DNA of 64,000 nt from Filibacter tadaridae (GTDB lineage Bacteria; Bacillota; Bacilli; Bacillales_A; Planococcaceae). The stretch spans positions 1-64,000 of the forward strand of contig NZ_UXAV01000019.1 of assembly GCF_900609045.1 (NCBI RefSeq). The letters run 5' to 3'. Below are positions 51,619 through 60,877 of this stretch, one piece after another; position 1 is the first letter of the stretch; the number at the start of each line of letters is the position of its first letter. Below the pieces are notes generated by a model. That model did not search any database. It had not been told where the DNA came from and worked only from the letters and a program-made list of their open reading frames with translations. A program made the translations under genes and the position numbers.

Positions 51619-52845
51619 ATGAAAGAAAAACTAATTGAACGTCTTGTACGATATGCAAAATTCGACACACAATCTGATGCTGACAGCACATCCACTCCCT
51701 CGACATCTGGACAGTGGAATTTGTTACACGAACTTCAAAAGGAATTGTCGGAAATTGGTTTGGAAGAGATTACACTTGATGAAAACGGATATTTGTTCGC
51801 TTCACTTCCCACAAACACAGATCGCGATGTACCCGTTATTGGATTCTTGGCACATGTCGATACGGCAACTGAGTTCACTGGGAAAAACGTTAAACCACAA
51901 CTAATTGAACACTATGACGGCAAAGACATTGCGCTTAATGAAAAAACAATCATGAAAGTAAAAGACTTCCCTGAATTGAAAAACTACATTAATCATACAC
52001 TTATTACGACCGACGGCACAACACTTTTGGGTGCCGACAATAAAGCTGGAATTGCAGAGATTGTTACTGCAATGGAATACTTAATAGCCAACCCTACAAT
52101 AAAACACGGCAAACTACGTATTGCATTTACACCTGATGAAGAAATCGGACGTGGTCCACATAAATTCAATGTTGAAGCATTTGGTGCCAAGTATGCTTAC
52201 ACAATGGATGGCGGTCCGATTGGTGAATTACAGTATGAAAGCTTTAACGCAGCAAGTGCAGAAGTGACGTTCCACGGAACTAGCGTTCATCCTGGTTCTG
52301 CAAAAGACAAAATGGTCAACTCTATTTTGGTTGCTAACCAATTCCATGCGGCCATGCCTGCCGATGAAATTCCGGAAAAGACGGAAGGCCACGAAGGTTT
52401 CATTCACCTTATGCAATTCGAAGGTTCTACTGAGGAAACAACGCTCAGTTATATTATCCGGTATTTCGATCGTGATACATTTGATGCCAAGAAACAGTTA
52501 TTCGTTGAAACTGCCGATATCTTGAAAAAAGAATACGGTGACGATGTGGTATCACTTAAGATTAACGAACAGTACTTCAACATGGGTGAAAAAATTAAAC
52601 CTGTCATGGAGATTGTTGATATTATTTCTGACGCGTTTAAGAAACTAGATATCGAACCAAATATTGTCCCTATCCGCGGTGGCACTGATGGATCCCAACT
52701 TTCCTATCTGGGCATGCCGACACCGAATATTTTCACTGGTGGCGAAAACTATCACGGTAAATATGAATACATTTCCGTTGATAATATGGAGAAAGCAACG
52801 CATGTCATTATTGAAGCGGTTAAGCTTTTCGAAGCGCGTGCATAA
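51619..52845 (+). CDS. pepT: Peptidase T (tripeptidase)
   Basis: A 408-aa M20-family zinc tripeptidase. Metal ligands and catalytic residues are visible: His in LAHVDTA near residue 77, bridging Asp in LGADNKAG near 139, catalytic Glu in TPDEEIG near 173, Asp in MDGGP and the His of GGENYHG near 379. It releases N-terminal residues from tripeptides in the cytosol. A DMT transporter follows at a 12-bp gap, so the two may be co-transcribed. Confidence 0.95.
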   Translation: MKEKLIERLVRYAKFDTQSDADSTSTPSTSGQWNLLHELQKELSEIGLEEITLDENGYLFASLPTNTDRDVPVIGFLAHVDTATEFTGKNVKPQLIEHYDGKDIALNEKTIMKVKDFPELKNYINHTLITTDGTTLLGADNKAGIAEIVTAMEYLIANPTIKHGKLRIAFTPDEEIGRGPHKFNVEAFGAKYAYTMDGGPIGELQYESFNAASAEVTFHGTSVHPGSAKDKMVNSILVANQFHAAMPADEIPEKTEGHEGFIHLMQFEGSTEETTLSYIIRYFDRDTFDAKKQLFVETADILKKEYGDDVVSLKINEQYFNMGEKIKPVMEIVDIISDAFKKLDIEPNIVPIRGGTDGSQLSYLGMPTPNIFTGGENYHGKYEYISVDNMEKATHVIIEAVKLFEARA

Positions 52846-52857
52846 GGAGGTCGCCGG

Positions 52858-53820
52858 ATGAAGGCCATTTGGATCGGAATTCTTTCATCTGTATTTTTTG
52901 CGGTAACATTCGTACTGAATAGATCTATGGAGTTATCAGGGGGAAGCTGGCTTTGGAGTGCCTCCCTTCGCTATTTTTTCATGGTACCTTTTTTAGTAGC
53001 AATCGTTGCCTACCGCGGTGGACTCGGTAGCGTGAAGCGTGAGATGGTTGCGAAGCCTGCTCCGTTTTTCATATGGAGTGTTACAGCTTTTGTCTTTTTC
53101 TACGCTCCGCTAACATTTGCCGCCGCCTACAGTCCCGGTTGGTTACTCGCGGGTACTTGGCAGTTGACAATTGTTGCAGGTGTTCTTCTCGCTCCGCTGT
53201 TTACGATACTCGTTAACACCAAAGACGGTGAAAAGAAAATCCGTCATAAAATACCTGTCATATCACTTGGTATTACATTGATCATCCTGGCAGGTGTCGT
53301 ACTTATTCAAATACCGAATGCACAAAACGTGGATACAAAGACGTTGGTACTCGGTATCTTACCCGTCATATTGGCGGCGTTCGCATATCCACTTGGCAAC
53401 CGAAAAATGATGGAATTACTAAGTGGTCGACTGGATACGTTTCAACGTGTACTCGGTATGACATTGATGACGATTCCTATCTGGATTGGCTTTGCCCTCT
53501 ATGCATGGGTAACTGTCGGACTACCATCCATGAATCAGATAGGACAGTCTTTTATCGTCGCCATCAGTTCAGGTGTTATTGCCACTACGCTTTTTTTCAT
53601 GGCTACTGATCTTGTGCAGGGCGATCAAGGGAAACTTGCGGCCGTTGAAGCGACACAGTCAACAGAACTCATTTTTGCGATGATTGGCGAAATGCTCATT
53701 TTACATATCGCACTTCCAGGTCCCATTGCGTTGGTTGGTATGGCAGTCATTATTGCCGGTATGGCACTGCATAGTTTCCAGACAGCACTCGCGAAAAAGA
53801 ATTTGCCCGCCACCGATTAA
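52858..53820 (+). CDS. DMT-superfamily multidrug-efflux-like transporter
   Basis: A 320-aa membrane protein with ten predicted helices of the EmrE-like DMT branch, opening WIGILSSVFFAVTFVLNRSM and with SPGWLLAGTWQLTIVAGVLL after helix 3. The substrate is unknown. The strong AAGGAGG site and 12-bp gap suggest co-expression with pepT, which could mean export of amino acids or peptides, but this is speculative. Confidence 0.82.
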   Translation: MKAIWIGILSSVFFAVTFVLNRSMELSGGSWLWSASLRYFFMVPFLVAIVAYRGGLGSVKREMVAKPAPFFIWSVTAFVFFYAPLTFAAAYSPGWLLAGTWQLTIVAGVLLAPLFTILVNTKDGEKKIRHKIPVISLGITLIILAGVVLIQIPNAQNVDTKTLVLGILPVILAAFAYPLGNRKMMELLSGRLDTFQRVLGMTLMTIPIWIGFALYAWVTVGLPSMNQIGQSFIVAISSGVIATTLFFMATDLVQGDQGKLAAVEATQSTELIFAMIGEMLILHIALPGPIALVGMAVIIAGMALHSFQTALAKKNLPATD

Positions 53821-53845
53821 GGTACGGGCAATTTCTTTTGGGTTG

Positions 53846-53897
53846 TTATCACCGACTCGAGGGGTAGGTTATCACCGCTTTGGCAACCGTTATCGCC
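53846..53897. repeat. Short TTATCACCG array
   Basis: TTATCACCG at 53846 and 53869 and a degenerate TTATCGCC at 53890, spaced 23 and 21 bp. It is the same core as the array at 2775-2886. It lies between convergent genes and touches the stop of the binding-protein gene. Confidence 0.85.
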
Positions 53898-54994
53898 TAT
53901 TCCCGATCATACTCTCCGATCGTCTCGACTGCCTTCTCCGTTATCGATGTATCAATCGCCTTGTCGAAGTCGATTTCGCCACGGATGGCCCCGTTCGCCT
54001 TGTAGGTCTCATATTGCTTTTTAATATCGTCAATGAACATCTTCCCATCTGGATCAAGCCCGGTGACGTTTACTTTTTCCCACAACGCAGGATCTTTCAT
54101 AGCTGTATGCTTTGTCATTATACTAATCACTTCATCTAATCCAATGTCTTTATGAAATGCATTGTTGTAATCGCGTACACCTTTTAAATAAGCGGCCATG
54201 AAACGCAGTGAAATATCCTCTTCTTCGTCCATGAATTGAGGCGACCCAAGTACTAGTGCAATCTGAGATTCAGGAGCGTAATCTGTCGCGTCCTTAAATC
54301 GGACATGGAAACCATTTTCGATACCCTGGGTAATAAGCGGTTCGATACTAAGTGCAGCGTCGATTGTACCCGCATCGATTGCGCCAAGCATCGATCCGAA
54401 GTCTGCAATATGCACGTATTCAACGTCATCCTCAGTCAGTCCGGCATGCTTTAGCATTTCTTCATAAATATATCCGTCAATTGCATTACGCGACGATACT
54501 GCGATTTTCTTTCCTTTAAAGTCCGCATAGTCTTTTATTTCATCGACCATATGATTACCGATGACAAAAGTGAAATACGATTCTCCTGGTACGTTATGCC
54601 CTTTATCCGCAATAATTTTGACGTCAATTCCTTGTGCGATTGCGTTGAAAAAGGATGCAGTCGAAACGCCTCCCGCAATATCAACTTCCCCCGCTGCTAG
54701 TGCTGGCAGCATATCATCGCTGTTCCCAAACTTCGCAAATTCTACTTCGATGTTGTAGTCCTCAAAATAGCCTTTTTCTTTGGCAATATAAAATCCTGCA
54801 CCGGAAGCGGCACCGTCTTCGGCAATGACAACCTTTGCTCTTTTTTCTAGTGGTGCCAAATCTCCTGATGGATACCCATCATCATCACTGGCGCCTGTCT
54901 CTGGTTTTGCCGTTTCCTTCGGAGAACATGCGCTTACTAGTAATGCTAATACAAATAATGCGATGAACCACCCGCTTTTCATCCACCTTGTCAT
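53897..54994 (-). CDS. SsuA/NMT1-type ABC substrate-binding lipoprotein
   Basis: A 365-aa lipoprotein (lipobox LLVSAC) of the NMT1/SsuA/TauA class, with GFYIAKEKGYFEDYNIEVE near residue 65 and DIAGGVSTASFFNAIAQGID near 105. Such proteins bind sulfonates, nitrate, thiamine precursors or aromatic acids. The start ATG at 54994 follows AAGGAGG at 6 bases. It is last in a permease-ATPase-binding protein operon. The flanking sulfur genes make an organosulfur ligand plausible, not proven. Confidence 0.88.
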   Translation of the reverse strand: MTRWMKSGWFIALFVLALLVSACSPKETAKPETGASDDDGYPSGDLAPLEKRAKVVIAEDGAASGAGFYIAKEKGYFEDYNIEVEFAKFGNSDDMLPALAAGEVDIAGGVSTASFFNAIAQGIDVKIIADKGHNVPGESYFTFVIGNHMVDEIKDYADFKGKKIAVSSRNAIDGYIYEEMLKHAGLTEDDVEYVHIADFGSMLGAIDAGTIDAALSIEPLITQGIENGFHVRFKDATDYAPESQIALVLGSPQFMDEEEDISLRFMAAYLKGVRDYNNAFHKDIGLDEVISIMTKHTAMKDPALWEKVNVTGLDPDGKMFIDDIKKQYETYKANGAIRGEIDFDKAIDTSITEKAVETIGEYDRE

Positions 54995-55008
54995 AGTAGT
55001 CCTCCTTT

Positions 55009-55797
55009 TCAATCATCTTCCAGCCTTGAGCGCTGTACCTCTTCTTGCAAATGTTTCCAAATCCTAATGAACTTTCCCGCTACAATCGGATCTTCCCGTA
55101 TATCTTCCATCCTTCTCGGTCGTGGCATATCTACGATAATTTCGTCGATGATCCTCCCGGGCTGTGAGCTCATGAGAAGAATACGGTCACTGAGCAGTAA
55201 TGCCTCGTCAATACTATGGGTAATGAACAACACCGTTTTACCTGTTTCCGACCAGATTGATAACAATTCCTCTTGTAAGATGAATTTGTTCTGTTCATCA
55301 AGTGCAGCAAACGGTTCATCCATTAACAGTATTTCCGGGTCATTCGCAAATGCCCTTGCAATACTGACCCGTTGTTTCATGCCTCCGGACAATTCTTTCG
55401 GATACAAAGAAGAGAACTTTTCTAGCCCGGTCTTTTTCAAGTAATAGTCTGTTCGTTCTTTCACTACTTTTTTAGGCAGATGGCGCATCTTAAGCCCAAA
55501 CGCGACGTTCTCTCGTACAGTAAGCCATGGAATAATCCCTCTTTCTTGGAAAACCATTGACTGAAGGGGGCGATCTTCCCCACCGGTTGCAATTGTAAAT
55601 TCCCCGATACTTGGCGTTTCAAGATCTGCCAGAATACGAAGAAGTGTCGTTTTTCCACATCCGCTGGGCCCAACGAGACAGACGAATTCACCATCATTAA
55701 TCGTCAGTGAAATATCATCCAATGCTGTAACACTTGCTTGCTTTTTATAAAATGCTTTTGTCAAATTACGAATATTAATTTTTATTTCCTTGCTCAT
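55009..55797 (-). CDS. SsuB/TauB-type ABC ATP-binding protein
   Basis: A 262-aa ABC ATPase with Walker A GPSGCGKTTLL near residue 38, signature ELSGGMKQRVSIARA, Walker B ILLMDEPFAALDEQ and switch His in FITHSIDEAL. The closing DMPRPRRMEDIREDP region is typical of the nitrate/sulfonate/taurine class. It sits 4 bp after the permease gene and 14 bp before the binding-protein start. Confidence 0.9.
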   Translation of the reverse strand: MSKEIKINIRNLTKAFYKKQASVTALDDISLTINDGEFVCLVGPSGCGKTTLLRILADLETPSIGEFTIATGGEDRPLQSMVFQERGIIPWLTVRENVAFGLKMRHLPKKVVKERTDYYLKKTGLEKFSSLYPKELSGGMKQRVSIARAFANDPEILLMDEPFAALDEQNKFILQEELLSIWSETGKTVLFITHSIDEALLLSDRILLMSSQPGRIIDEIIVDMPRPRRMEDIREDPIVAGKFIRIWKHLQEEVQRSRLEDD

Positions 55798-55801
55798 GCA
55801 T

Positions 55802-56623
55802 TCACCTCCACGGTAGAATCTTTTTCTGGATGCCTCGTAACAATAGCGAAAATAGGTAACCGAAAAATGAAATGAGGATGAGCCCTACATACATTTCTTG
55901 TAACAAGAACGCTTTGTATGAGGTCCAAATCAGGAAGCCAATCCCCGAGGTAGCTCCCATCATTTCCGCTGCAACAATTGTTAGAAGCGCAATCGCCTGC
56001 CCCATCTGAATTCCTTCCAGCATGACCGGCATCGCACCTGGTAAAGCAATTTTCAAGAAAAAACTCTTTCTATCAGCGCCATAGTTTTTCGCAACATCCA
56101 AGTATATCGAGTCAATATTAATGACGCCTGCAACTGTGTTAATAACTACAGGAAAAAATACACTTCCTGCAATCGTTATTACTTTCGACAAGTCCCCAAT
56201 TCCAAAAAGAATAATGATTATCGGAAGCAAAGCAAGTGTAGGTATCGGCATGAGTGCCATTACAATCGGTGATATGAAATGTCGGATTGGCGAATAAAGT
56301 CCCATTAATAGACCGACTATGATACCCGGAATGACGCCCAGTAAGAACCCCAATAGAATTCTATATAATGAAACACCGATATGATTGGCCATCTCACCGC
56401 TTGAAAGCATTTCGATAAATGTACCCATGATTGCTGTTGGCGGCGGAAAAAAACGAATATCCATTATCCCCGTCCTCGACATGAACTCCCACAATAAGAG
56501 CAGGAGTAGTGGAGAGGCAATCGTTAACAGTTGTTTCAGCCGTTCTTTCGTTTGCCTTTGCTTCCATTCACGCTGTTCAATTTCAAATGGATCGTGTCTA
56601 CCAACAGTTTTGTCTTTTTTCAA
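55802..56623 (-). CDS. SsuC/TauC-type ABC permease
   Basis: A 273-aa permease with six predicted helices. The EAA-like loop is seen in VAKNYGADRKSFFLKIALPGAMP near residue 175. I place the start at TTG 56623, 6 bases after GAGGTGG; the ATG at 56641 has no ribosome site. A long charged N-terminal tail (about 35 residues) precedes the first helix. It is the first gene of the three-gene operon. Confidence 0.88.
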   Translation of the reverse strand: MKKDKTVGRHDPFEIEQREWKQRQTKERLKQLLTIASPLLLLLLWEFMSRTGIMDIRFFPPPTAIMGTFIEMLSSGEMANHIGVSLYRILLGFLLGVIPGIIVGLLMGLYSPIRHFISPIVMALMPIPTLALLPIIIILFGIGDLSKVITIAGSVFFPVVINTVAGVINIDSIYLDVAKNYGADRKSFFLKIALPGAMPVMLEGIQMGQAIALLTIVAAEMMGATSGIGFLIWTSYKAFLLQEMYVGLILISFFGYLFSLLLRGIQKKILPWR

Positions 56624-56790
56624 CTTCCACCACCTCTTCATGTAAATTATATGTTTCCGCCTAACAGAATGAGTGGGCGGATTAAGGGAAACCGAGGCTT
56701 TCTGACAATCTTTTTGACAGGTTCAATGGACGCCTTTCAAGATAGTCCGGACTTTGCTAAACTTCTTTAGATACCCTCATTTGTAAACAT

Positions 56791-56838
56791 AAAAAAACGT
56801 CTTTCAAGCCAAATCATAGTGGCTTAAAAGACGTTCTT
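56791..56838 (-). terminator. Terminator after the membrane-anchored rhodanese gene
   Basis: AACGTCTTT-AAGCCA pairs with TGGCTT-AAAGACGTT, one bulge, with T run on the minus strand. Confidence 0.88.
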
Positions 56839-56851
56839 TGACGTATTCACT

Positions 56852-57205
56852 TCATCCTTGCCAAGCACTCATACCGCCCTTGACATTAATAACATTCGTA
56901 AATCCTGACTTCGATAAAATCTTCGCGGCTTGCGCACTGCGCATGCCGCTTTGACAAATAACAACTGTTTCCTTTGTTTTGTCAAGACTACCCACTTGTG
57001 ATTTCAACGTATTTAATGGAATGTTTTTAAACTCCTTAATATGGCGCCCTTTGAATTCGGCCGGTGTACGGACGTCAATAAGTTGTTTCGTTTTGTCGCT
57101 CAACATTCCCTTCACGTCAGTCGTTGTTACTGTCTTCACTTCTTTTCCAGGCATCATGCGCCAGAGGAAATACCCGACAATCAGTACAATAAATAACCAT
57201 TCCAT
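56852..57205 (-). CDS. Membrane-anchored rhodanese
   Basis: A 117-aa protein with an N-terminal membrane helix (WLFIVLIVGYFLWRMMPG) and a rhodanese domain whose active loop is VICQSGMRSAQA, Cys near residue 84. The catalytic domain probably faces the cytoplasm. It lies about 17 bp after the CstB-like gene and is co-transcribed with it, so it likely moves sulfane sulfur at the membrane under CstR control. Confidence 0.9.
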   Translation of the reverse strand: MEWLFIVLIVGYFLWRMMPGKEVKTVTTTDVKGMLSDKTKQLIDVRTPAEFKGRHIKEFKNIPLNTLKSQVGSLDKTKETVVICQSGMRSAQAAKILSKSGFTNVINVKGGMSAWQG

Positions 57206-57222
57206 TTCAGTTTCCTCCTCAT

Positions 57223-58620
57223 TTATTCTGTTTCATACCCTGCTTTCTTGTATGCCGCATAACCACCAGCCATATGTTTCACATTTTCAAAACCACGGGA
57301 TTTCAATACACTTGCAGCAATCGCGGATCTTGCACCACCTTGGCAATGCAAAAGTAGTTCCTTATCATCAGGAATTGCGGCACTGCGTAGTTTTCCCAAG
57401 AAGCTGTGATGTGCATCCGGAAGATGTCCATCATTCCATTCAGTATCATTTCGAACATCTATTATAAATGCATTTTCATCTTTCATTTGCTCATTAAATT
57501 CATCTACATTAATTGTTCCATAAGTATTCAAAGCTGTCTCCGCCAAAATTGCGGGATCGGCAAATGCACGAATTCGGTCAAGACCAATTGAGTGAAGCGT
57601 GTTTTCAATTTCTACACGGTCGTCTATATCTGCGACAACGATAAGATCTTCATCGTACTTCGCTAGCCATCCGGCCCAATTTGCAAACGATTTATTGAAC
57701 GGAATATTGATGGCATTTGGAAGTAGGCCTTTTTCAGCTGTTGCTGCAGGTCTTGCATCTATCACCAAATTACTTTCTTCCGATAGGACATCCTTCAGCT
57801 TTCCTGCGTCTCCGATAACCTCAATTACTCTGTTTTCCAAGATGGCAGGACCGCCTTTATTCACTTTCTTCATCTCAGCGAAATAGGTAGGCGCTTCCGG
57901 CTGACCTTTTAATAGTTTTTCTACAAAAAGGTTTTTATCATCGATTTGAAGCGCCCAGTTAAACTTTTTCTCGTAACCAACAGTTGAGGTTGGAACCGAA
58001 CCGAGTGCTTTCCCGCACGCCGAACCAGCACCATGACCAGGCCAGACAATCAAGTGATCCGGTAATTGTTTGAAACGGTTAATCGATTGGAACATTTCCC
58101 GTGCCCCTCTAACAGCCGTACCACTAATGCCTGCCGCTTTCTCGAGCAAATCCGGGCGGCCAACATCGCCTACAAATACGAAATCTCCCGTGAAAATACC
58201 CATCGGTTCAGTTGCGCCGCCCCCGCGGTCTGTCAAGATGAAAGAAATGCTTTCGGGCGTATGGCCTGGTGTATGCCAGACATCAAAGTCGATGTTACCT
58301 ATTGAAAACGTCGAACCTTCTTTTACAAGTTGTACATCGATTCCATCCGTATAACGATACTTCCAATTCTCATCACCTTCATCACTTAAATACAACTTCA
58401 CTCCATGTTCTACCGCCAATTGACGGGCCCCTGAAACGTAATCTGCATGGATATGCGTATCTGCTGCTGCCGTAACGCGAAGCCCTTCTTTTTTAGCAGC
58501 TTCAATTATATGAGTAAAGGAACGTGGTGGATCGATAATAATCGATTCTCCTGTTCGTTGACAACCGATCAAATAAGCGTTTTGCGCCAAGTTTTTATCT
58601 GTAAATGATTGAAAATACAT
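57223..58620 (-). CDS. cstB: CstB-like persulfide dioxygenase with two rhodanese domains
   Basis: A 465-aa protein. The N-terminal metallo-beta-lactamase domain has DTHIHADY (His56, His58, Asp60), GHTPESISF and TGDFVFVGDVGRPDL, the mononuclear iron site of ETHE1-type persulfide dioxygenases. Tyr replaces the last His of the usual HxHxDH, a position not used by the single iron. A first rhodanese domain (about 260-345) lacks the active Cys (VVADIDDRVE). The second (about 370-460) has it in LHCQGGARSA. It should oxidise and detoxify low-molecular-weight persulfides to thiosulfate or sulfite. A CstR operator lies 48 bp upstream. Confidence 0.9.
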   Translation of the reverse strand: MYFQSFTDKNLAQNAYLIGCQRTGESIIIDPPRSFTHIIEAAKKEGLRVTAAADTHIHADYVSGARQLAVEHGVKLYLSDEGDENWKYRYTDGIDVQLVKEGSTFSIGNIDFDVWHTPGHTPESISFILTDRGGGATEPMGIFTGDFVFVGDVGRPDLLEKAAGISGTAVRGAREMFQSINRFKQLPDHLIVWPGHGAGSACGKALGSVPTSTVGYEKKFNWALQIDDKNLFVEKLLKGQPEAPTYFAEMKKVNKGGPAILENRVIEVIGDAGKLKDVLSEESNLVIDARPAATAEKGLLPNAINIPFNKSFANWAGWLAKYDEDLIVVADIDDRVEIENTLHSIGLDRIRAFADPAILAETALNTYGTINVDEFNEQMKDENAFIIDVRNDTEWNDGHLPDAHHSFLGKLRSAAIPDDKELLLHCQGGARSAIAASVLKSRGFENVKHMAGGYAAYKKAGYETE

Positions 58621-58667
58621 AAACAATCCCTCCCACATTTTTGTTTTTCTACTTCCTTACTTCGAAA

Positions 58668-58685
58668 TATACCACACGGGGTATA
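58668..58685 (-). promoter_or_regulatory. CstR operator 2
   Basis: TATACC-ACACGG-GGTATA has the same arms and the same 6-bp spacer as operator 1 at 50825-50842. It lies between the CstB-like start and its presumed promoter. Confidence 0.78.
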
Positions 58686-58711
58686 TTTGCACAATAAATT
58701 TGCTCCAGTAA

Positions 58712-58746
58712 ATTAAAAACAGCACCCTACTAATAGGATGCTGTCC
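58712..58746 (-). terminator. Terminator of the CoA-transferase gene
   Basis: ACAGCATCCTA pairs with TAGGGTGCTGT (one mismatch) and is followed by TTTTT on the minus strand. Confidence 0.8.
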
Positions 58747-58752
58747 ACTGCC

Positions 58753-60021
58753 TTATAGAATGCCGTTCTTTTTTGCTTCGAACAATAACTCTTCCCTAAA
58801 CGCTGGATGCGCGATATTAATCAGTGCTTTCGCACGATTTGCTAACGACTTCCCGTGCAAACGTGCAATCCCATATTCTGTAACAATGTTATCGACGTCA
58901 TTTTTTGACGTAGAAACGACAGAACCTGGCGTCAATTGAAATTTAATACGTGATATCGTGTCGTTCTTCACTGTTGAATGCATGCAGATATACCCCTTGC
59001 CGTACTTAGCAAGGTGTGCGCCACGTGCAAAGTCGGCTTGACCACCCGTTGATGAATAATAACGACCACCAATTGTTTCAGATGCACATTGTCCGTACAA
59101 ATCCACTTCCGTAGTTGCATTGATAGAAACAATCCGTTCTTCTTTTGCAATTTCACGTGGGTCGTTTACGACACTGACGGGTAAAAACTCAACAGACGGA
59201 TTGTTATGAACAAAGTCGTACAATCGCTGCGTCCCGAATGCAAAGGTTGCCACAATCTTCCCTTTGTGCGTACATTTATTCCGGCCCGTAACCGCACCTG
59301 AAGCTACTAAATCCACAATTCCATCCGTAAGCATTTCAGTATGGATTCCCAAATCACGATGGTCTTTCAACATCCCCATGACTGCATTCGGGATGGAGCC
59401 GATACCGATTTGAAGCGAGTCACCATTCTTAATGTCACTTGTTACGAACCTTGCAATTTCTTTATCTTTTTCACTAATCAGCGGTGCCTTTTCTTCAGAC
59501 AAAAGCACATCGTTTTCGATGAAACCTGCTATTTGACTAATATGAATCTGGTTTTCACCAAATGTGCGCGGCATATGTTGATTCACTTCCAAAACAAATG
59601 GTACATTACCGATAAACTCGGAAACGTAATCCGCTTGCGTCCCAAGTGAAAAGTATCCATGCGCATCCATTGGAGAAGCCACAGCCATCACCATCGACAT
59701 TTTCGTCACTTTTTTCAACATCCGTGGTACTTCATGGAATAGATTTGGTACCAATTCAACTTTACCTTCATAATACGCTTTCCTAGTTGCCCCACTTAAA
59801 AAGTAAGATACATGTGATAGGTGATTGTTCATTTCACCCAATATATAGTTCCGTTCTTTTAACGCTAACATCTGATGTATTTTTACGTTTCTTAGTTTCA
59901 AATAATTCTCTTCCAATATATCAAGCAGACGATGTGGCTCTCCGTTTGCAATCGGAACAATAATATCGGCCTCTTCTGCAATCAAGTCAAGTAGTTCTTC
60001 TGTATTCAATCTTTTTGACAC
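58753..60021 (-). CDS. Acetyl-CoA hydrolase/transferase-family protein
   Basis: A 422-aa class I CoA-transferase of the acetyl-CoA hydrolase, 4-hydroxybutyrate CoA-transferase and Cat1 family. The acylated Glu lies in VSINATTEVDLYGQCASE near residue 285. IGIGSIPNAVMGML near 205 and TGGQADFARGAHL near 325 are further signatures. It moves CoA between short acyl groups such as acetate, propionate, succinate or butyrate; which ones is not clear. It is monocistronic with its own terminator. Confidence 0.88.
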   Translation of the reverse strand: MSKRLNTEELLDLIAEEADIIVPIANGEPHRLLDILEENYLKLRNVKIHQMLALKERNYILGEMNNHLSHVSYFLSGATRKAYYEGKVELVPNLFHEVPRMLKKVTKMSMVMAVASPMDAHGYFSLGTQADYVSEFIGNVPFVLEVNQHMPRTFGENQIHISQIAGFIENDVLLSEEKAPLISEKDKEIARFVTSDIKNGDSLQIGIGSIPNAVMGMLKDHRDLGIHTEMLTDGIVDLVASGAVTGRNKCTHKGKIVATFAFGTQRLYDFVHNNPSVEFLPVSVVNDPREIAKEERIVSINATTEVDLYGQCASETIGGRYYSSTGGQADFARGAHLAKYGKGYICMHSTVKNDTISRIKFQLTPGSVVSTSKNDVDNIVTEYGIARLHGKSLANRAKALINIAHPAFREELLFEAKKNGIL

Positions 60022-60086
60022 GCTAATTTCACTCCTACCGGTATTTACATCATCTTATTATATCTCAGACTGAGCGCTTGCTCAAC

Positions 60087-60116
60087 TTGGATGTTTTACT
60101 ACTGAAACGATATAAT
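60087..60116 (+). promoter_or_regulatory. Strong promoter of the FhuF-like gene, leaderless arrangement
   Basis: TTGGAT (60087-60092), 18-bp spacer and TATAAT (60111-60116). The predicted transcription start coincides with ATG 60123, so the mRNA may have no 5' leader. Confidence 0.6.
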
Positions 60117-60122
60117 GGAAGT

Positions 60123-60833
60123 ATGACTAATTTAACGACGGATCAACTCAAACAATTGAATATGTATAGTATTTACGTTGACCAACCGGAACAGGTACTT
60201 TTCACGTTGGAAACACTTCTTGATGATGCTAAAACGGAAAATGTATTGAATGTCATTCAAGCAGTAAGCGGCAGTCCAAATCGAACAGTCGCAGCGTCTT
60301 ATTTCATGCGCAGACTTGGCATGTTTACTGCACTTCAATTTTACAACCTGGCTGTATATGATGAACTATGGGTTGGTGAAATGAGCCGCCTTACGTTCGG
60401 TACAAAAGAAGAGTATGGGAAGTTATCAGTGAGTATGTTTGTTCATTCGAATGATTGGCAGGATGTGGAGGATAAAGATCGGCGGACTATCATCAGATAC
60501 TTGTTAAAAGAAGAGTGCGATGCAGTCATCCGACAAATCCGCACAGTTTCCTCCGTCTCACCACTCACATTATGGGAAAATATTTTCGGCTATCTTCTTT
60601 GGCAATACCATGTCCTTTTAGGGAATCCCGCAACTGCCGAAGAGGCTCGAGTCGATCTTGATTTGTTGAAAGAAGACATGCTCTGGGAAGGAATTGCCTC
60701 ACGTTCGTTATTCGCAACATATTTGAATGGATGCGAGCCTTCCCAGTTATTGAATACTGAAGTTCGCAAAACGTGCTGTTTTTCCAAAGATGTACCTGGT
60801 CTGATGCAGTGTGGATTCTGCCCGTTGAAGTAA
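60123..60833 (+). CDS. FhuF-like 2Fe-2S protein
   Basis: A 236-aa protein whose C-terminus carries CC-x10-C-x2-C (KTCCFSKDVPGLMQCGFC), the 2Fe-2S motif of FhuF-type ferric-siderophore reductases. The rest has the helical IucA/FhuF layout with WENIFGYLLWQYHVLL near residue 155. It may reduce ferric siderophores to release iron. The start is ATG 60123; the upstream frame to 60078 has only TTG codons. No siderophore genes adjoin it. A CHY zinc-finger gene follows 44 bp later. Confidence 0.8.
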   Translation: MTNLTTDQLKQLNMYSIYVDQPEQVLFTLETLLDDAKTENVLNVIQAVSGSPNRTVAASYFMRRLGMFTALQFYNLAVYDELWVGEMSRLTFGTKEEYGKLSVSMFVHSNDWQDVEDKDRRTIIRYLLKEECDAVIRQIRTVSSVSPLTLWENIFGYLLWQYHVLLGNPATAEEARVDLDLLKEDMLWEGIASRSLFATYLNGCEPSQLLNTEVRKTCCFSKDVPGLMQCGFCPLK

Positions 60834-60877
60834 TCAGCAAGAACTTATATGTTACCAAGCATAAAGGGGATGCCATT

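Noticed and set aside
51383-51622. 79-codon rightward ORF before pepT
   Set aside because: No ribosome site, odd composition, and it overlaps the pepT start in another frame.
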